Source of the DNA: Bufo bufo
Lineage: Eukaryota; Chordata; Amphibia; Anura; Bufonidae
Reading direction: 5' to 3'
DNA: 64,000 bases
Assembly (NCBI RefSeq): GCF_905171765.1
Contig: NC_053393.1
Coordinates: forward strand, 69,409,371 to 69,473,370
This document shows, in pieces, positions 46,871 to 58,361 of the stretch. The notes below the pieces were generated by a model. That model saw only the letters and a list, made by a program, of their open reading frames with translations, was not told the DNA's origin and searched no databases. Numbering within the stretch: the stretch's first letter is position 1; the number at the start of each line of letters is the position of its first letter. The position numbers and the translations under genes were made by a program.

Positions 46871-48011
46871 CCCCCCCCCCCCCTTCCCCTTTGCCCCCAG
46901 TCTGCAGTGTTAGGAAAATAAAAATAAAACACATACTTACCCTCTTCCCTGATGTTGCGCTGCCACACTGACATCGCACTGCTGGCTGTACTAAAGGCAG
47001 TTTCCCGGGCCTTCAGAGCTCCTCCCACAGCCAGCAGCCCGATGTGCGGCCAGCAGAGGGAGCGCTAGAGCTCCTGCTTCACTGATGATCTGGAGACAGC
47101 CCGGCAGTGACAAGAACTGCCGGGCCGAGTGTATGTGAGTGAGTGCGCGCGTCCTCCCTCTTCCTCCCACCCCCTCTGCGCAAACCTCCCCCACCTTGCC
47201 TCATATTAAACATGTAATGGAGCCAGTGGCGTAGCGTGGGTAACAAGCACCCGGGGCAAGCCAAGTATTGCGCCCCCCCCCCCCCCAACCTGTGACCACG
47301 CCCCTTTTTTAAACAAATAATGTAATAGATGTTACCTGCAGTCCTATGTAACACCACAGATAACACGGTGATAACTCTGAGTACAGATAATGTAGTAGAT
47401 GGGTGTGAGGCCCCAGAATTCAGAACACACACAGTGTGACCTCAAGTCTGGGGCCAGGCTGAGGCAGTGTGGGACAAATTCTATATACCCCCTCCCCCCT
47501 ACCGTGAAACAGATATTTGGATGGACATAACATACATTGCTATGAAATATACAGGAGAATACCGCACCATACCTGTTACATCCAGTGACATCTCCTGTGA
47601 TGTAGACTTTCATCAACGTCCTCATTCGGAGATAGGACCATCATGACACCTTCTTTCAGCCATGTCTCGTCTCTGCAAAGTTTTGCAGAAAATGTTTTAG
47701 ATTCCTCACTTTACTATCATCCTCAGATAACAGAAGTCCCCTTCCCCTGTAGTGCCCATAAGTATAATGCTCTCTGTATAATTATAATATATAATGGCCC
47801 CCTCTGTATTATTATTATAATGACCACCTCTGTAGTATTATAGTAATAATTATGGCCCCCTTCAGCCCCTCCAGCATACAGTCCTGTGTAAGATACAACA
47901 CTCCCCCTGCCTTTAGTCCTTCTTGCAAACAGTCCCATGTAAAACACATCACTCTCCCTTCAGCTCCTCCAGCATACAGTCCCATGTAAGATACAACCCC
48001 CAGAGGATGCT

Positions 48012-48660
48012 ATCTGCCCATCTCTCCTGTCCATATACCAGGCCTACCAGTATTACCCCTTCATATACCGCCTGGTCCCCCCACACCTAACAGTCTGAGT
48101 CACTTGTCTCCGTGAGTGTTAGGTGGGGTGACCAGGCAGGCAGGTGGTATATCAATGGCTAATGCTGGTAGACCTGGTATATGGACAGCAGAGATGGGCA
48201 GATGGCATCCTCTGGGCAGTACTGTCTCTCTGGTCTTCCTTCACCAGCACCCGGACTGCCACGGTCCTGCTTGGCCTGGCTCTCATGGCACTTCACTGCC
48301 TCATGCTTGGCTATCAGCACTGAGTGACTCAGTCAATGTTGCAGTGTGACTGAGTCACTCAGCGCTGATAGCCAAGCACGAGGCAGTGAAGTGCCATGAG
48401 AGCCAGGCCAAGCAGGACCGTGGCAGTCAGGGTGCTGGTGAAGGATGACCAGAGAGACAGTACTGCCCAGAGGATGCCATCTGCCCATCTCTGCTGTCCA
48501 TATACCAGGGTAGGCCTGGTATATGGACAGCAGAGATGGGCAGATGGCATCCCAGAGAGGCAGTACTGTCTCAGTGTCCCTGGTCATCCTTCACCAGCAC
48601 TCTGACTGCAGTGCCATGGTGCCATCTGCTTGGCAGCCTTGGCCTGGCTCTCATGACACT
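48012..48660. repeat. alternating inverted copies (+/-/+) of a 170-bp unit
   Basis: A unit with CTGTCCATATACCAGG, GATGGCATCC, CACCAGCAC, GACTGCCACGG and GCTCTCATGGCACTTCA words occurs at about 48163-48330. It is inverted at about 48345-48510 and direct again at about 48512-48660. A partial inverted piece lies at 48002-48050. Centres are at about 48340 (ACTGAGTCACTCAG region) and 48512. Mirror ORFs 48116-48349 (+) and 48333-48587 (-) come from it. Confidence 0.85.
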
Positions 48661-49099
48661 TACTGGCACTTAACTCATATAATCATATATTACCCCTAAA
48701 GCCTGCCTGCCCTCAGCCAATGCCAACAAAGTAAACTACTGACCTAATTACACACTCAGGGTGGGACTTTGGGACTCTGGGACAGTGACACTGACTGTCA
48801 CTCACTCTGTCTCAGGGTCGCTTGAATCCAGGGCCGGCGCCACCTATAAGCAGAGTAGGCCACCGCGCAGAGCGCACTCTGCCTGGGAGCGCCGGTGCTC
48901 TCGAGTCCGAATCCCGACTAGCCGCCGCCCGCTCCACGCCCCCTACTTGTGATCCATCCATCTAAGTTCTAACATCTTCTCCTGATTCCTACCTGGCTGT
49001 CATCGATCTGACTCCTCCTGTTTGGCTGTTCCTGTACTTGCTGGCCGGCCGGATAATGGTGGATTGTGCTGCACTGCTGCCCCTGCGAGGGCATGCATT

Positions 49100-49605
49100 T
49101 GTTCAGCCACTTAGTATTACTTAGTGGGGGCACTGGGGGGAAAATTACGTAATGGGCACTGCCCATTAAGTAATTTGCCCCCCAGTGCCCCAACAAAGTA
49201 ATACTGCCCCCACAGACAGTGCACAACTCACTGCGCACTGCCCATTACGTAATTTGCCCCCCAGTGGCCCACTAAGTAATACTGCCACAACTGTGCACTG
49301 TCTGTGGGGCACTATTACTTAGTGGGGGCACTGGGGGGCAAATTACGTAATGGGCAGTGTGCAGTGAGTTGTGCACTGTCTGTGGGGGCAGTTAGTATTA
49401 CTTAGTGGGGGCACTGGGGGGCAAATTACGTAATGGGCAGTGTGCAGTGAGTTGTGCACTGTCTGTGGGGGCAGTTAGTATTACTTAGTGGGGGCACTGG
49501 CGGGCAAATTACGTAATGGGCACTGCCCATTACGTAATTTGCGCCCCAGGGCCCCAACAAAGTAATACTGTCCCCACAGACAGTGCACAATGCCCCCACT
49601 AAGTA
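49100..49605. repeat. about 98-bp repeats, direct and inverted
   Basis: Units with AGTGGGGGCACTGGGGGG, CAAATTACGTAATGGGCA and GTTGTGCACTGTCTGTGGGG recur directly at about 49320 and 49402. Inverted copies lie at 49160-49300 and 49520-49605. TACGTA palindromes mark each unit. Confidence 0.85.
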
Positions 49606-50097
49606 ATTCAAGTTGAATCACTGTCTCTAGGCTCATAGCTGGACTACAGTCTCCTACTGATTCAGCTGCAGCCATGATCTTCTGCTTCTTCTTGCTGCCT
49701 CCGGCTCCTGGCTCTGCAGTCTGCACTGTACTTCCCGCCTGGAAGGTGGGCGGAGCCTATCGGGAACTGCCGTGCATGCCCCGCCCCCTCTCGCCTCCTC
49801 ACTCTGCTCTGCAGCCGAACGCTGTGTGAAGAAAAAAAAACACAGCGTCGGCGATTTAATTTGTGCCAGCCCCGCAGACGGCGCCCCCTGCAGAGTGGCG
49901 CCCGGGGCGACGGCCCCCCCGGCCCCCCCCCACGCTACGCCTCTGAATGGAGCGCCCTGACGGGGCCCGGCATTGTCACTGTACTTCATGCCGGGCCCCT
50001 TCACAGCGCTTCATTACATGTTAGTACAGCGGGCCCCCTCCCCCCGCCGGGCCCGGTCGCAGTCGCACTCCCTGCGACCGCGATCGTTACGCCCCTG

Positions 50098-50370
50098 GTT
50101 ACATCCAAGTATTAAACAGTCTCTTTAAGATGGACAGAGGTAAAGCTGCAACAGGTCCACTGCTGACAAGTGTGATGTTTGTCTCTCAAGCTATTAAATG
50201 ATATAGATTTTTATGCTTACTGGTAGAGGACTTTTATGCTGGTCCTTGTTATCCCAGTGTAGGCTAGTGAGGCTGCCGGAAGCTGGTAAATCCCTCACTT
50301 TTGGCTCCAAAGGTCCTAAGGCGCTTGTAGAGATGGCCGTAATCCTTTGGGGGTCTCCTTCTTTAGTATT
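50098..50370 (-). repeat. inverted Gypsy LTR fragment, inner piece
   Basis: From GTTACATCCAAGTATT to CTTCTTTAGTATT, about 265 bases are the reverse complement of 57728-57990 in the 3' LTR (for example GAGATGGCCGTAATCC against GGATTACGGCCATCTC). With 45371-45410 it reconstitutes about 295 bases of LTR in reverse. Confidence 0.85.
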
Positions 50371-50375
50371 CTCTC

Positions 50376-50709
50376 ATTGCACCATCCTTGTCTCAGTCTT
50401 CAGTTCCTCAATTAACACAACAGTAAATGGTTGTACCACCACAAAAGCTACTGGCGTCACGACTACAAGGGACCTTGCCATAGGCACATTAATACAGACC
50501 ATCAAGGGCACCTCGAACCACCATCCGGCCCGTGTCCCTTACACCAGAGTGTGCCCCAGAGAATTCTTGTGCCATTCTCTTTTTCACTTATGCGAGCCTG
50601 CCCAGGGAAGACATAACCGTGAGTAACCAGAACTGCATTTACCTCGGCCCACCTATTGCTCACACCGTGACCTCACACATAATTCCCCTGTTTGGTCTGG
50701 CATACCGCA
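50376..50709 (+). repeat. Gypsy 5' LTR, 3' part in direct orientation
   Basis: From ATTGCACCATCC to GGCATACCGCA this matches 58030-58361 with about 94 percent identity by eye. It ends in CA, and the sequences after it diverge from the 3' copy. The first about 310 bases of the LTR (as at 57417-57727) are missing on this side. Confidence 0.82.
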
Positions 50710-50719
50710 TAATTAAAAT

Positions 50720-50737
50720 TGGCGTCACGAATAGGAT
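50720..50737 (+). promoter_or_regulatory. candidate primer-binding site
   Basis: TGGCGTCACGAATAGGAT lies 10 bases after the LTR end and begins with the TGG that pairs with a tRNA CCA tail. The matching tRNA was not identified. Confidence 0.55.
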
Positions 50738-51532
50738 GCGATTTATTCCTTTGTGCCTTTAATGAACTGTGAGAACATGACTTGCAAAACCCTGCATCAT
50801 TATAGCCTGCCTATTGTGAATGAGCCCCAACTGTTTATTGCCTTTATTGGGCCAAAAGACTGTTCAGATTGCCTAGAGACTGTCTGCATGTATTGCGCTA
50901 TCCTTCTACTACAAAACTACATCGTTAAAGCTGCAAAATTGTGGATTTTTCAGGAGTCAGTAGCGCTGCTTGCTGTATTTGAATGGATTTTTTTGCAGTT
51001 AAAATGGCCGCCTAAGAGACTTGTAGTTGTTTGCTGCGCCATCACAGAGCAGCCTGGCAGGAAAAAAACAAGTTACACCCCCTTCCAGTGCGGGAAAAGT
51101 TGGTGCACCGCCCCATATGTAAAGCAAGCATTAAGGTTGCCGCCTACCACTCCTGTAGCGGTCCGGGGAGGCCGGGTTGTATGTAAAGTGTAGCACCGCC
51201 CCTTCTGGCTGTGGATCGCGCTGAAGAGACGCCGCGCACGGGACTTGTGTGTGACGTACTCTCGGGCATCGCGAGGTGCAAGAGAGAGGAGGATCGTCAC
51301 ATTGCCAGCCAACCTCCACGGGGATAAATGCAAGTAAAAGCCCCGACCTTACTCCTCAGCCTGTGAAAGATCCTCTATCAGTAACAAGGGGACATTTAAT
51401 AAGAATTTTCCTCAACAGTAACCTCCGGCCTGAACCGATCATCTTAAAGGGCCATGCACCCTATAGCAACCCCATTCAAAAATCGCATAAAGTAAAATTT
51501 AGCCTGCAGCATTTAAATAAACTGTCATTGCT
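50738..51532 (+). other. Gypsy 5' leader region
   Basis: No gag similarity is visible before the ATG at 51533. The ORF 50753-51193 and its antisense partners have no recognised motif. The region may contain the packaging leader of the element, which is inference only. Confidence 0.35.
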
Positions 51533-52550
51533 ATGTCTGTTCAGGAGGAAGCTGCGCAGCCCGACCTCAGCGGATCCCCTGCATGAGCTGCAGCTGGCTC
51601 CAGTACACCGCCAGCCACTGCAGCAGCCAGCATGATGCCACTAACCATGCCCTACTACTGTGGGGCCCCTTGGTTCCCCCGATACTCTGGGGAAGCTCAC
51701 ACCTTAAGAGACTTTAAAGAGAAAATGTGTGCCTTGTTCAGATTGTACCCTGTCTCCACAGAGCAGCAAATGGAAATACTCCTAGCCCAACTAGAGGGAG
51801 CCGCACTCCGCAAGGTGAAGTCCTGGCCCAGCTCTGGAGAACACTGGGACAGATCTTTGAGAGACTCTACACCACCTTTGAACCCAAGACCGTGTCAGAA
51901 GTCAAAATGAGGTTCTTCAGCACGAAACAACAAGCCGGTGAGTCACTCAGAGACTTTGCATTGTCTTTACAAGAAGCCCTTAGAGCTGTGGTTCAGGTAG
52001 ACCCCCGTGAGGCAGAGAACAAGACAAAACTTTAAAAGAACAATTTATTGAAGGTGTTAACACTGACAATCTAAAAAGCCAGTTAAGAATGTTAGCTGCA
52101 CAACACCCAAGTGTCACCTTCCTAGACTTTAAAGAGCTAGCCATTAGCATTCTCGGAAAGAGTCCCCAGCCAGAGCCTGCCTAAATTGCTGAAACTCTTG
52201 TCCACACGCCTGCTATCCCTTCCACGTGTTGTCCGGTAGCCAGTCAGGTAGCTCAAACTCCAGTCCCTGATGCCGTAGCAGCCTTGACAGAACAGTTTAA
52301 CTTTTTTACAAAAAGCCTGGAGAAGGTATGTCAGAAATTAGAACAGTGGGAGAAGCCTTTATTATTGGAGGATGAGACACCTGTACGAAAATAACTTTTC
52401 CCTCCTGACTACAAAGATATATATCCCAGAAGTCCTGGCGGGCGCCCAAATGACCACTCCAACGCCCACAGGCGACCTATTTGCACCTACTGTCATAAGT
52501 CGGGACATACAGAAACAATGTGCTGGCGGTTAAAAGAGAGACCCTTGAGG
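51533..52550 (+). pseudogene. Gypsy gag pseudogene with CCHC knuckle
   Basis: An ATG at 51533 is followed by an in-frame TGA at 51584. The same frame then resumes with capsid-like sequence (YSGEAHTLRDFKEKMCALF, STEQQMEILLAQLEGAALRK). A shift near 51850 leads to FERLYTTFEPKTVSEVKMRF ... LRDFALSLQEALRAV, and a further shift near 52035 to LKEQFIEGVNTDNLKSQLRM. The zinc knuckle CTYCHKSGHTETMC (CX2CX4HX4C) is intact at 52482-52523. Gag would normally assemble the particle and bind RNA; here it cannot be made as one protein. Confidence 0.82.
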
Positions 52551-53190
52551 CTAAGGCCTGCCCCTCTAGAGGTAAACCAGTAGGTCCACATGATCCCAAC
52601 TGGATGCCCAGATACGTAGGATCCCGTCCGGAAGTAGCAATCCGAATTAACGGAATTCCCTTTGTCGCCCTACTGGACACCGGATCTCAGGTCACTACCA
52701 TCCTACGGCCTGCATTTGATAAATACTGGGACCAGAGCCAACTTACGCAACCACCAGAATCCTGGTTGGATCTTACAGCCAGCAACGGGAAACCCGTGCC
52801 AATACATGACAAGGTATTATTGTTGTACAAGACGGAGACAAAGGGGGCTCTTCAGTAATCCTAGGAATGAATGTCCTTAGGAATTGTTACACTGAGATGC
52901 TTGAGGCATTACGCCAATCTATGCCTACTGCTTCACCTGCCTCCAAAAGAGTCATACAACAGACCATCCATGTGTTAAGCGCACAACAGAAATTCGCCAA
53001 TGAGAAAGGGGAAATCTGCTGTGTCCGCATCCGAGGTAACCAGTCTTTGATCCTTAAACCAAATACTGAGACACTCATATGGTGCCATGCCACCCTGGGA
53101 ATTCAAGGTCAAGACTACCAAGCCATGGTAGAGCCCTTCTCACTAGATGATCATCCTCTAGTCAGAGCTGCAGAGCTGCAAGGAGCTTAG
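52520..53190 (+). pseudogene. Gypsy aspartic protease region, broken
   Basis: The frame 52520-52858 contains VAIRINGIPFVALLDTGSQV with the catalytic DTGS (Asp at 52676). A stop at 52856-52858 is followed after a shift by 52867-53190 (MNVLRNCYTE...), which continues toward the protease-RT linker. Retropepsins act as dimers to cut Gag-Pol. The break lies after the active-site loop. Confidence 0.78.
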
Positions 53191-53499
53191 TGACTGTTTC
53201 CCAAGGTAAAGTGCCTGTCCGTCTCATCAACCTGAATGATCACCATGTTACCCTCAATAAACATTATCCTGTTGCTCAGTTATTGCAAATCTCTTTCCAG
53301 GATGTTATCAGCATGCCTGCAATTAAAGTAGAACAATCTGCGCAGGGCTCCCAGTACTCCAGAGCAGGCTCCGCCTGCCTCATGGTGGGACGAACTTAAT
53401 GTGGGAGACAGCTCTATGCCCAAAAACCAAATTGAAGTAGTTTTGAACATCATCAAGCCTTCAGTAAACACTCTACGGATTATGTAGAAGTCCGTGGGA

Positions 53500-54775
53500 T
53501 CAAACACACTATCCCTACCGGCTCTCATCCTCCAATAAAAGAAAGGTACCGGCCTATACCACCAACTATATATCAATCTGTGAAACAAATGATCAGAGAG
53601 ATGAAGGATTTCAATATTATCCAAGACAGCCATAGTCCATGGGCTGCACCACTAGTTCTAGTCCGGAAAAAAGAATGGCAATATCAGGTTCTGTGTGTAT
53701 TACAGAAAAAATAATCAAATCACCCACCAGGATGCCTATCCCTTACCCAGAATTGAAGAATCCCTGACAGCACTAGGGTCATCAGCCTATTTCTCTACCC
53801 TTGATCTGACCAGTGGATACTGGCAAGTACCCATGGCTCCTGAAGACAGAGAGAAAACAGCTTTAACCACACCCATGGGCCTATTCGAGTTTAACTACAT
53901 GCCCTTTGGACTTTTAGGAACATTTCAACGATTAATGGAACGCTGTTTAGGCCATAGAAACTTTGAGACTGTCCTACTCTACCTGGACAATGTCATTATT
54001 TATTCCAAATCCTACGAAGACCACTTCAAAAACACCTTGCAGAAGTCTTCCAAGTCCTCATTAAACATGGACTTAAGATCAAACCCTCTAAGTGCTACCT
54101 GCGGAAGCCAGAAGTCAAGTACCTGGGACATGTTATCAGTGCAGAAGGTGTTAAACCAGATCAGGAAAAGTTAGCTGCAGTCCAGAATTGGCCTACTCCT
54201 ACCACAGTAAAGGAGGTGAGAAGTTTCCTTAGTTGTGCAGGGTACTACAGACGCTTCATCCCTCACTTTGCCCGGATTGCGGAGCCAATTCAGGAACTCC
54301 CAAGAGGACTCCCAAAGAAGTACCAGAAGACGCAGATACCTGTGGAGTGGAATGAAGACAGGGAAATTGCCTTCCAGCTCCTGAAAAAGAAGCTGACCGA
54401 ACCACCTGTCTTGGGATATCCAGATTATCAACAGCCCTTCCATCTCTACACTGATGCCAGCCAGAAAGGCCTGGGAGCTGTCCTGTCTCAAGTGAAAGAA
54501 GGTAAAGAGAGAGTAATTGCTTATGCTAGCAGCTCCCTGAAAGGAGCTGAAGAGAATGATTGGAACTACAGCTCTTTCAAGTTAGAGTTCCTCGCACTTT
54601 TGTGGGCTGTCACCGAAAAAATTTAAGGACTACCTTGAAGCAACTCCGATAACAACCCACTGGCACATCTCAATACAGCCAAGCTAAGTGCTTTAGAACA
54701 AAGATGGGCCTCACGCCTTGCTAACTACAACTTCACTGTAAAAACAGGCAAGTCCAATGAGAAGGCAGATGCCTT
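53500..54775 (+). pseudogene. Gypsy reverse transcriptase and RNase H, broken
   Basis: The RT fingers (RYRPIPPTIYQSVKQMIREM ... HSPWAAPLVLVRKKE) are read at 53520-53680 and then shift into 53695-54174. That frame has YPLPRIEESLTALG, FSTLDLTSGYWQVPM, FNYMPFGL and the catalytic motif as YLDN (53980-53991) instead of YLDD. RNase H follows at 54216-54626 (SFLSCAGYYRRFI, FHLYTDASQKGLGAVLSQ, SSFKLEFLALLWAV) and shifts near 54620 before SNEKADALSRLP at 54750-54785. A catalytic Asp is lost, and several frameshifts are present. Confidence 0.85.
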
Positions 54776-54782
54776 ATCTCGC

Positions 54783-56296
54783 TTGCCTACCAAAGAAGAT
54801 CCTACTGCACATGTAGATGTCTGGGAAGAAGTGGAGATGCCTAATTTCTACAAACACTTCGCCCAACAAAGCATCCTCTCCATCAAAAACAAAAGAGTCC
54901 TAAATCCCCATCTACAGAACAATCCAGAATCTCAAATTGAAAAGGAGAGATGGATCAAACTTCAGTCAGAAAGTAGAGTAATCGGAGAACTACATGACTT
55001 CCTCACCAGTGGAAGAACACCTGAGAGAATCCGCAGAAGAAATGCAGACCCAGAACTGTTGAAGTTGTGGAGACACCGGAAACAACTCTTCCTGCAGAAG
55101 GGCCTACTATTGAGAAGAAGCCTGGATCCAGTTACCTATGACAGGGTATACAAAATCCTAATACCCCCCCGGGATGCAAGCATCATTATTGAGATGTATC
55201 ATGACAAATCAGGACACTTTGGCATGCAGAAGACAGAAGCTACCGTCCGTAGACGATTCTATTGGATTGGAATGCGAGGAGACATTGAGAAGTGGTGTCG
55301 AGAGTGTTCCGCCTGTGCTATTAGACGAGGTGAAAAGCATGACCAAAAAGCACCCTTACATCCTATTGTAAGCCAGACACCGTTGGAGATTGTTGCAATT
55401 GACCACGTGAAGCTGGAACCAAGTCACTCAAGCTATACCTATGCTATGACCATCATTGAGCACTACACCAAATTCGTTGTAGCCGTACCTGTTAAGGACT
55501 TGACCGCTAAAACAACTGCAGATGCCTTCTAGATACATTTCCTGTTACCATACGGATGTACAGAGAAAATTCTTACAGATCAAAGATCTGCCTTTGAGTC
55601 GCAACTCTTCAAAGAACTGTGTTCACTTTACAACTGCCAGAAAATCAGAACGACAGCTTACCATCCCTAAGGTAATAGACATTGTGAAAAAATGAACCAG
55701 ACCCTAATAGAAATGCTTAGAGCTGTGCCACCTGCTACCAGATATGATTAGCTTACTCTTCTACCTCAATTTATGTATACCTATAATAATACCATTCACT
55801 GTTCCACGGAGTATACACCTTACTATCTCATGTGTGGCCGACAAGGTAAACTACCTGCTGACCATACTTTGGACGTACAAGTGCCTAATGCCATCAATCC
55901 ATCGCCAAAAACTGATTGGGTGAGCAAGCACCAAAGATGTCTAGCTGATGCACAAGAAATTGTTCACCACCACATGGAACATGCTCATAAAAGGCAGCAA
56001 AAAGATTATGACCAATCTGCCAAAGCAGATCCTCTTGAAATTGGTGATTATGTGTGGCTAAAGAACAATCATCGCAGCAGCAAGTTGGACAGTAAGTGGG
56101 AAAGAGACCCTTACATCGTTTCAGCTATCTCTAATCCAGCAACTGACACCTATGAGATCACCAGAGAAAACAAATCGCCTCAAATAGTACATCGCAACCG
56201 CTTGAAACTGTGTAACAAGGAGAAAGATACTCCAAGGGGAATCCTTCCAGATGAGACTGTTGCAGAGGAACATCAGCCTTCAATTCAAACATAGAA
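54783..56296 (+). pseudogene. Gypsy integrase, broken
   Basis: 54783-55532 encodes the HHCC zinc-binding domain (H.....GHFGMQKTEATVRRRFYW ... CRECSACAIRRGEK) and the first catalytic block with Asp (EIVAIDHVKLEPSHSSYTY). TAG at 55530-55532 interrupts it. The second Asp (LTDQRSAFES) and the Glu block continue in the following sequence to about 55740, with two further stops. 55773-56294 carries NNTIHCSTEYTPYYLMCGRQ and a C-terminal DNA-binding part (DYVWLKNN, RDPYIVSAI, VHRNRLKLC). The polyprotein tail continues after the CR1 insertion. Confidence 0.85.
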
Positions 56297-56770
56297 ACAT
56301 AGAATGTGTCGGCAGATAAGAACCATTTGGCCCATCTAGTCTGCCCAATATACTGAGTACTATGGATAGCCCCTGGCCCTATCTTATATGAAGGATGGAC
56401 TTATGCCTATCCCATGCATGCTTAAACTCCTTCACTGTATTTGCAGCTACCACTTCTGCAGGAAGGCTATTCCATGCATCCACTACTCTCTCAGTAAAGT
56501 AATACTTCCTGATATTACTTTTAAACCTTTGCCCCTCTAATTTAAAACGATGTCCTCTTGAAGCAGTTTTTCTTCTTTTAAATATTCTCTTCTCTTTTAC
56601 CTTTTTGATTCCCTTTATGTATTTAAAAGTTTCTATCATATCCCCTCTGTCTCGTCTTTCTTCCAAGCTTTACATGTTAAGGTCCTTTAATCTTTCCTGG
56701 TAAGTTTTATCCTGCAATCCATGTACCAGTTTAGTAGCTCTTCTCTGAACTCTCTCCAAAGTATCAATAT
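56283..56770 (-). mobile_element. CR1-like LINE fragment inserted in Gypsy
   Basis: The minus-strand frame 56666-56379 encodes RGDMIETFKYIKGI, FTERVVDAWNSLPAEVVAAN and TVKEFKHAWD, a typical C-terminal tail of CR1/L2-clade reverse transcriptases. The 3' end of the LINE (plus-strand left side) begins with an ACATAGAAACATAGAA repeat. The fragment is 5'-truncated. Gypsy sequence resumes at about 56771. Confidence 0.82.
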
Positions 56771-57191
56771 CCAAGTGTCTGAACTACCAGTTAGGTCTGT
56801 AGACCCTATGCAAACTGTTGAAAAACTAATGGCGGAAACAGATCATCTAAAATGGTTCCTTACACCATCATTAAACATTACTGTGCCTGCTCTAGTCAGT
56901 ACAGTGTCACGTCAGCCAGAGGAACCACCTCAGGAAGGAGTTTCAGTAGTGCAAGAAATTATAAATGTACAAAGTCCCCTTGCGCCAAGGTCAGAAGAAG
57001 GACCGCCACTTCGCAGATCCAGTCGGATTACAAAGGGACAACCACCTGCTCGTTATAGGGAGTATTTACTTCAGAATCAGTGGAGAATGCTTCCAGCTAT
57101 CCCAGTTTATTATTTCCCCATTATGGACCATTATGGACTATCCTGGATTATAATTGTTCCGCTGTGCCAGGTCAGCGCCCCTGTTCATTAG
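56771..57191 (+). pseudogene. Gypsy polyprotein C-terminal tail
   Basis: An open frame through 57191 contains a Pro/Glu-rich stretch and LRRSSRITKGQPPARYREYL, typical of the basic tail after Gypsy integrase. The LINE fragment separates it from the integrase body. No envelope-like signal or membrane segment is seen. Confidence 0.65.
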
Positions 57192-57416
57192 TCTCCAGAG
57201 GGAAGAAACTACGTCCCTTTTCACTTGTTTATTACCATTTTTGATGTTTGCCTGATATTTACAATTGTGCCTAACCAATTGTTTTTCAGTCTCAAGAAAA
57301 GGTATTGTTATGGGTTATGGTACTGTTCTTCATGCCTGCAGGATTGTTCTCTTTTTGTATCTTTCAGGAGACCTTCATCTTCGTGTCGAGGTCGACACGG
57401 GTTAAACAAGGGGGAA

Positions 57417-58361
57417 TGCAGTGTCCCACTACCCTCGTGGGTACTGCAAAGTTGTTGTGTTATTGCTTTGTATTCCTTATATAGCCTGTTTTATGCTGCA
57501 ATGTATCTTTATGTATAATCCTTGCTTACAGGTGTATTTAGATTGCATTACACTGAGCCTACCACTAGGGGGAGATGACACCTCCCATATATATAGTCCA
57601 GCTCAGGCCTAGTCTAGGTGTTTCAATCTCTAGTGGAGTCTAGTTATGTCCAGTTCAGTCTGGTGTCTTGAGCCCTGAGTTGAAGTGCTCCATATACTCA
57701 GCAGGATATTAATTCAGAGTATTAATTTAATACTAAAGAAGGAGACCCTCAAAGGATTACGGCCATCTCTACAAGCGCCTTAGGACCTTTGGAGCAAAAA
57801 GTGAGCCTCTGGCAGCCTCACTAGCCTACACTGGGATAACAAGGACCAGCATAAAAGTCCTCTACCAGTAAGCATAAAAATCTATATCATTTAATAGCTT
57901 CAGAGACAGACATCACACCTGTCAGCAGTGGACCTGTTGCAGCTTTACCTCTGTCCATCTTAAAGAGACTGTTTAATACTTGGATGTAACTGTTACTAGG
58001 GGCAACGTTCAGTAAAAGTTACAATTTGGATTGCACCATCCTTGTCTCAGTCTTCAGTTCCTCAATTAACACTACAGTAAATGGTTGTACCACCACAAAA
58101 GGTACTGGCATCACAACTACAAGGGACCTTGCCATAGGCACATTAATACAGGCCATCAAGGGCACCTCGAACCACCATCTGGCCTGTGTCCCTTACACCA
58201 GAGTGTGCCACAGAGAATTCTTGTGCTGTTCTCCTTCACTTATGCAGGCCTGCCCAGGGACGACGTAACTGTGAGTAACCAGAACTGTATTTACCTTGGC
58301 CCATCTATTGCTCACACCGTGACCTCATGTATAATTCCCCTGTTTTGTCTGGCATACCGCA
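57417..58361 (+). repeat. Gypsy 3' LTR (about 945 bp)
   Basis: It starts TGCAGTGTCCCACTACCC after the purine tract and ends GGCATACCGCA. A TATATATA box lies at 57588-57595. The ORFs inside (57225-57612, 58026-58268) are not genes. It is the only complete LTR copy here. Confidence 0.8.

Larger units (their letters stand above)
47224..49945. mobile_element. 2.7-kb hAT-type element nested in 45411-50097
   Basis: The ends CAGTGGCGTAGCGTGGG and, inverted from the right, CAGAGGCGTAGCGTGGG are flanked by the perfect 8-bp duplication AATGGAGC (47216-47223 and 49946-49953). GCACCCGGGGCAAG near the left is mirrored by CGCCCGGGGCGACG near the right. No transposase is present. The inside is filled with inverted and tandem repeats. 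Confidence 0.88.
45411..50097. mobile_element. 4.7-kb hAT-type element (CAGNGGCGTAAC ends), perfect duplication
   Basis: The ends CAGTGGCGTAACTAGAG and, inverted from the right, CAGGGGCGTAACGATCG are flanked by GTTACATC at 45403-45410 and 50098-50105. No transposase ORF is found. Before subtraction of the nested hAT (47224-49945) the element is 4687 bp; without it, 1965 bp. Its own body carries an inverted GGAGCATTATCAAT/ATTGATAATGCTCC-like pair (about 45590-45720) and the 30-bp minisatellite. Confidence 0.88.
50376..58361 (+). mobile_element. Ty3/Gypsy LTR retrotransposon, decayed
   Basis: The order is LTR remnant, primer-binding site, gag with zinc knuckle, protease (DTGS), reverse transcriptase, RNase H, integrase, polypurine tract (AAACAAGGGGGAA, 57404-57416) and 3' LTR (57417-58361). 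Integrase downstream of RNase H places it with Ty3/Gypsy. All reading frames carry stops or shifts, no envelope gene is seen, and a CR1-like fragment interrupts it at 56283-56770. Confidence 0.88.

Noticed and set aside
48116..48587. matching ORFs on opposite strands
   Set aside because: They are mirror images caused by the inverted repeat and share sequences such as the TAEMGRWHPLGSTVSL stretch.
48829..49000. third hAT end (CAGGGCCGGCGCCACC)
   Set aside because: The start resembles a hAT terminus, but no matching right end or 8-bp duplication could be located.
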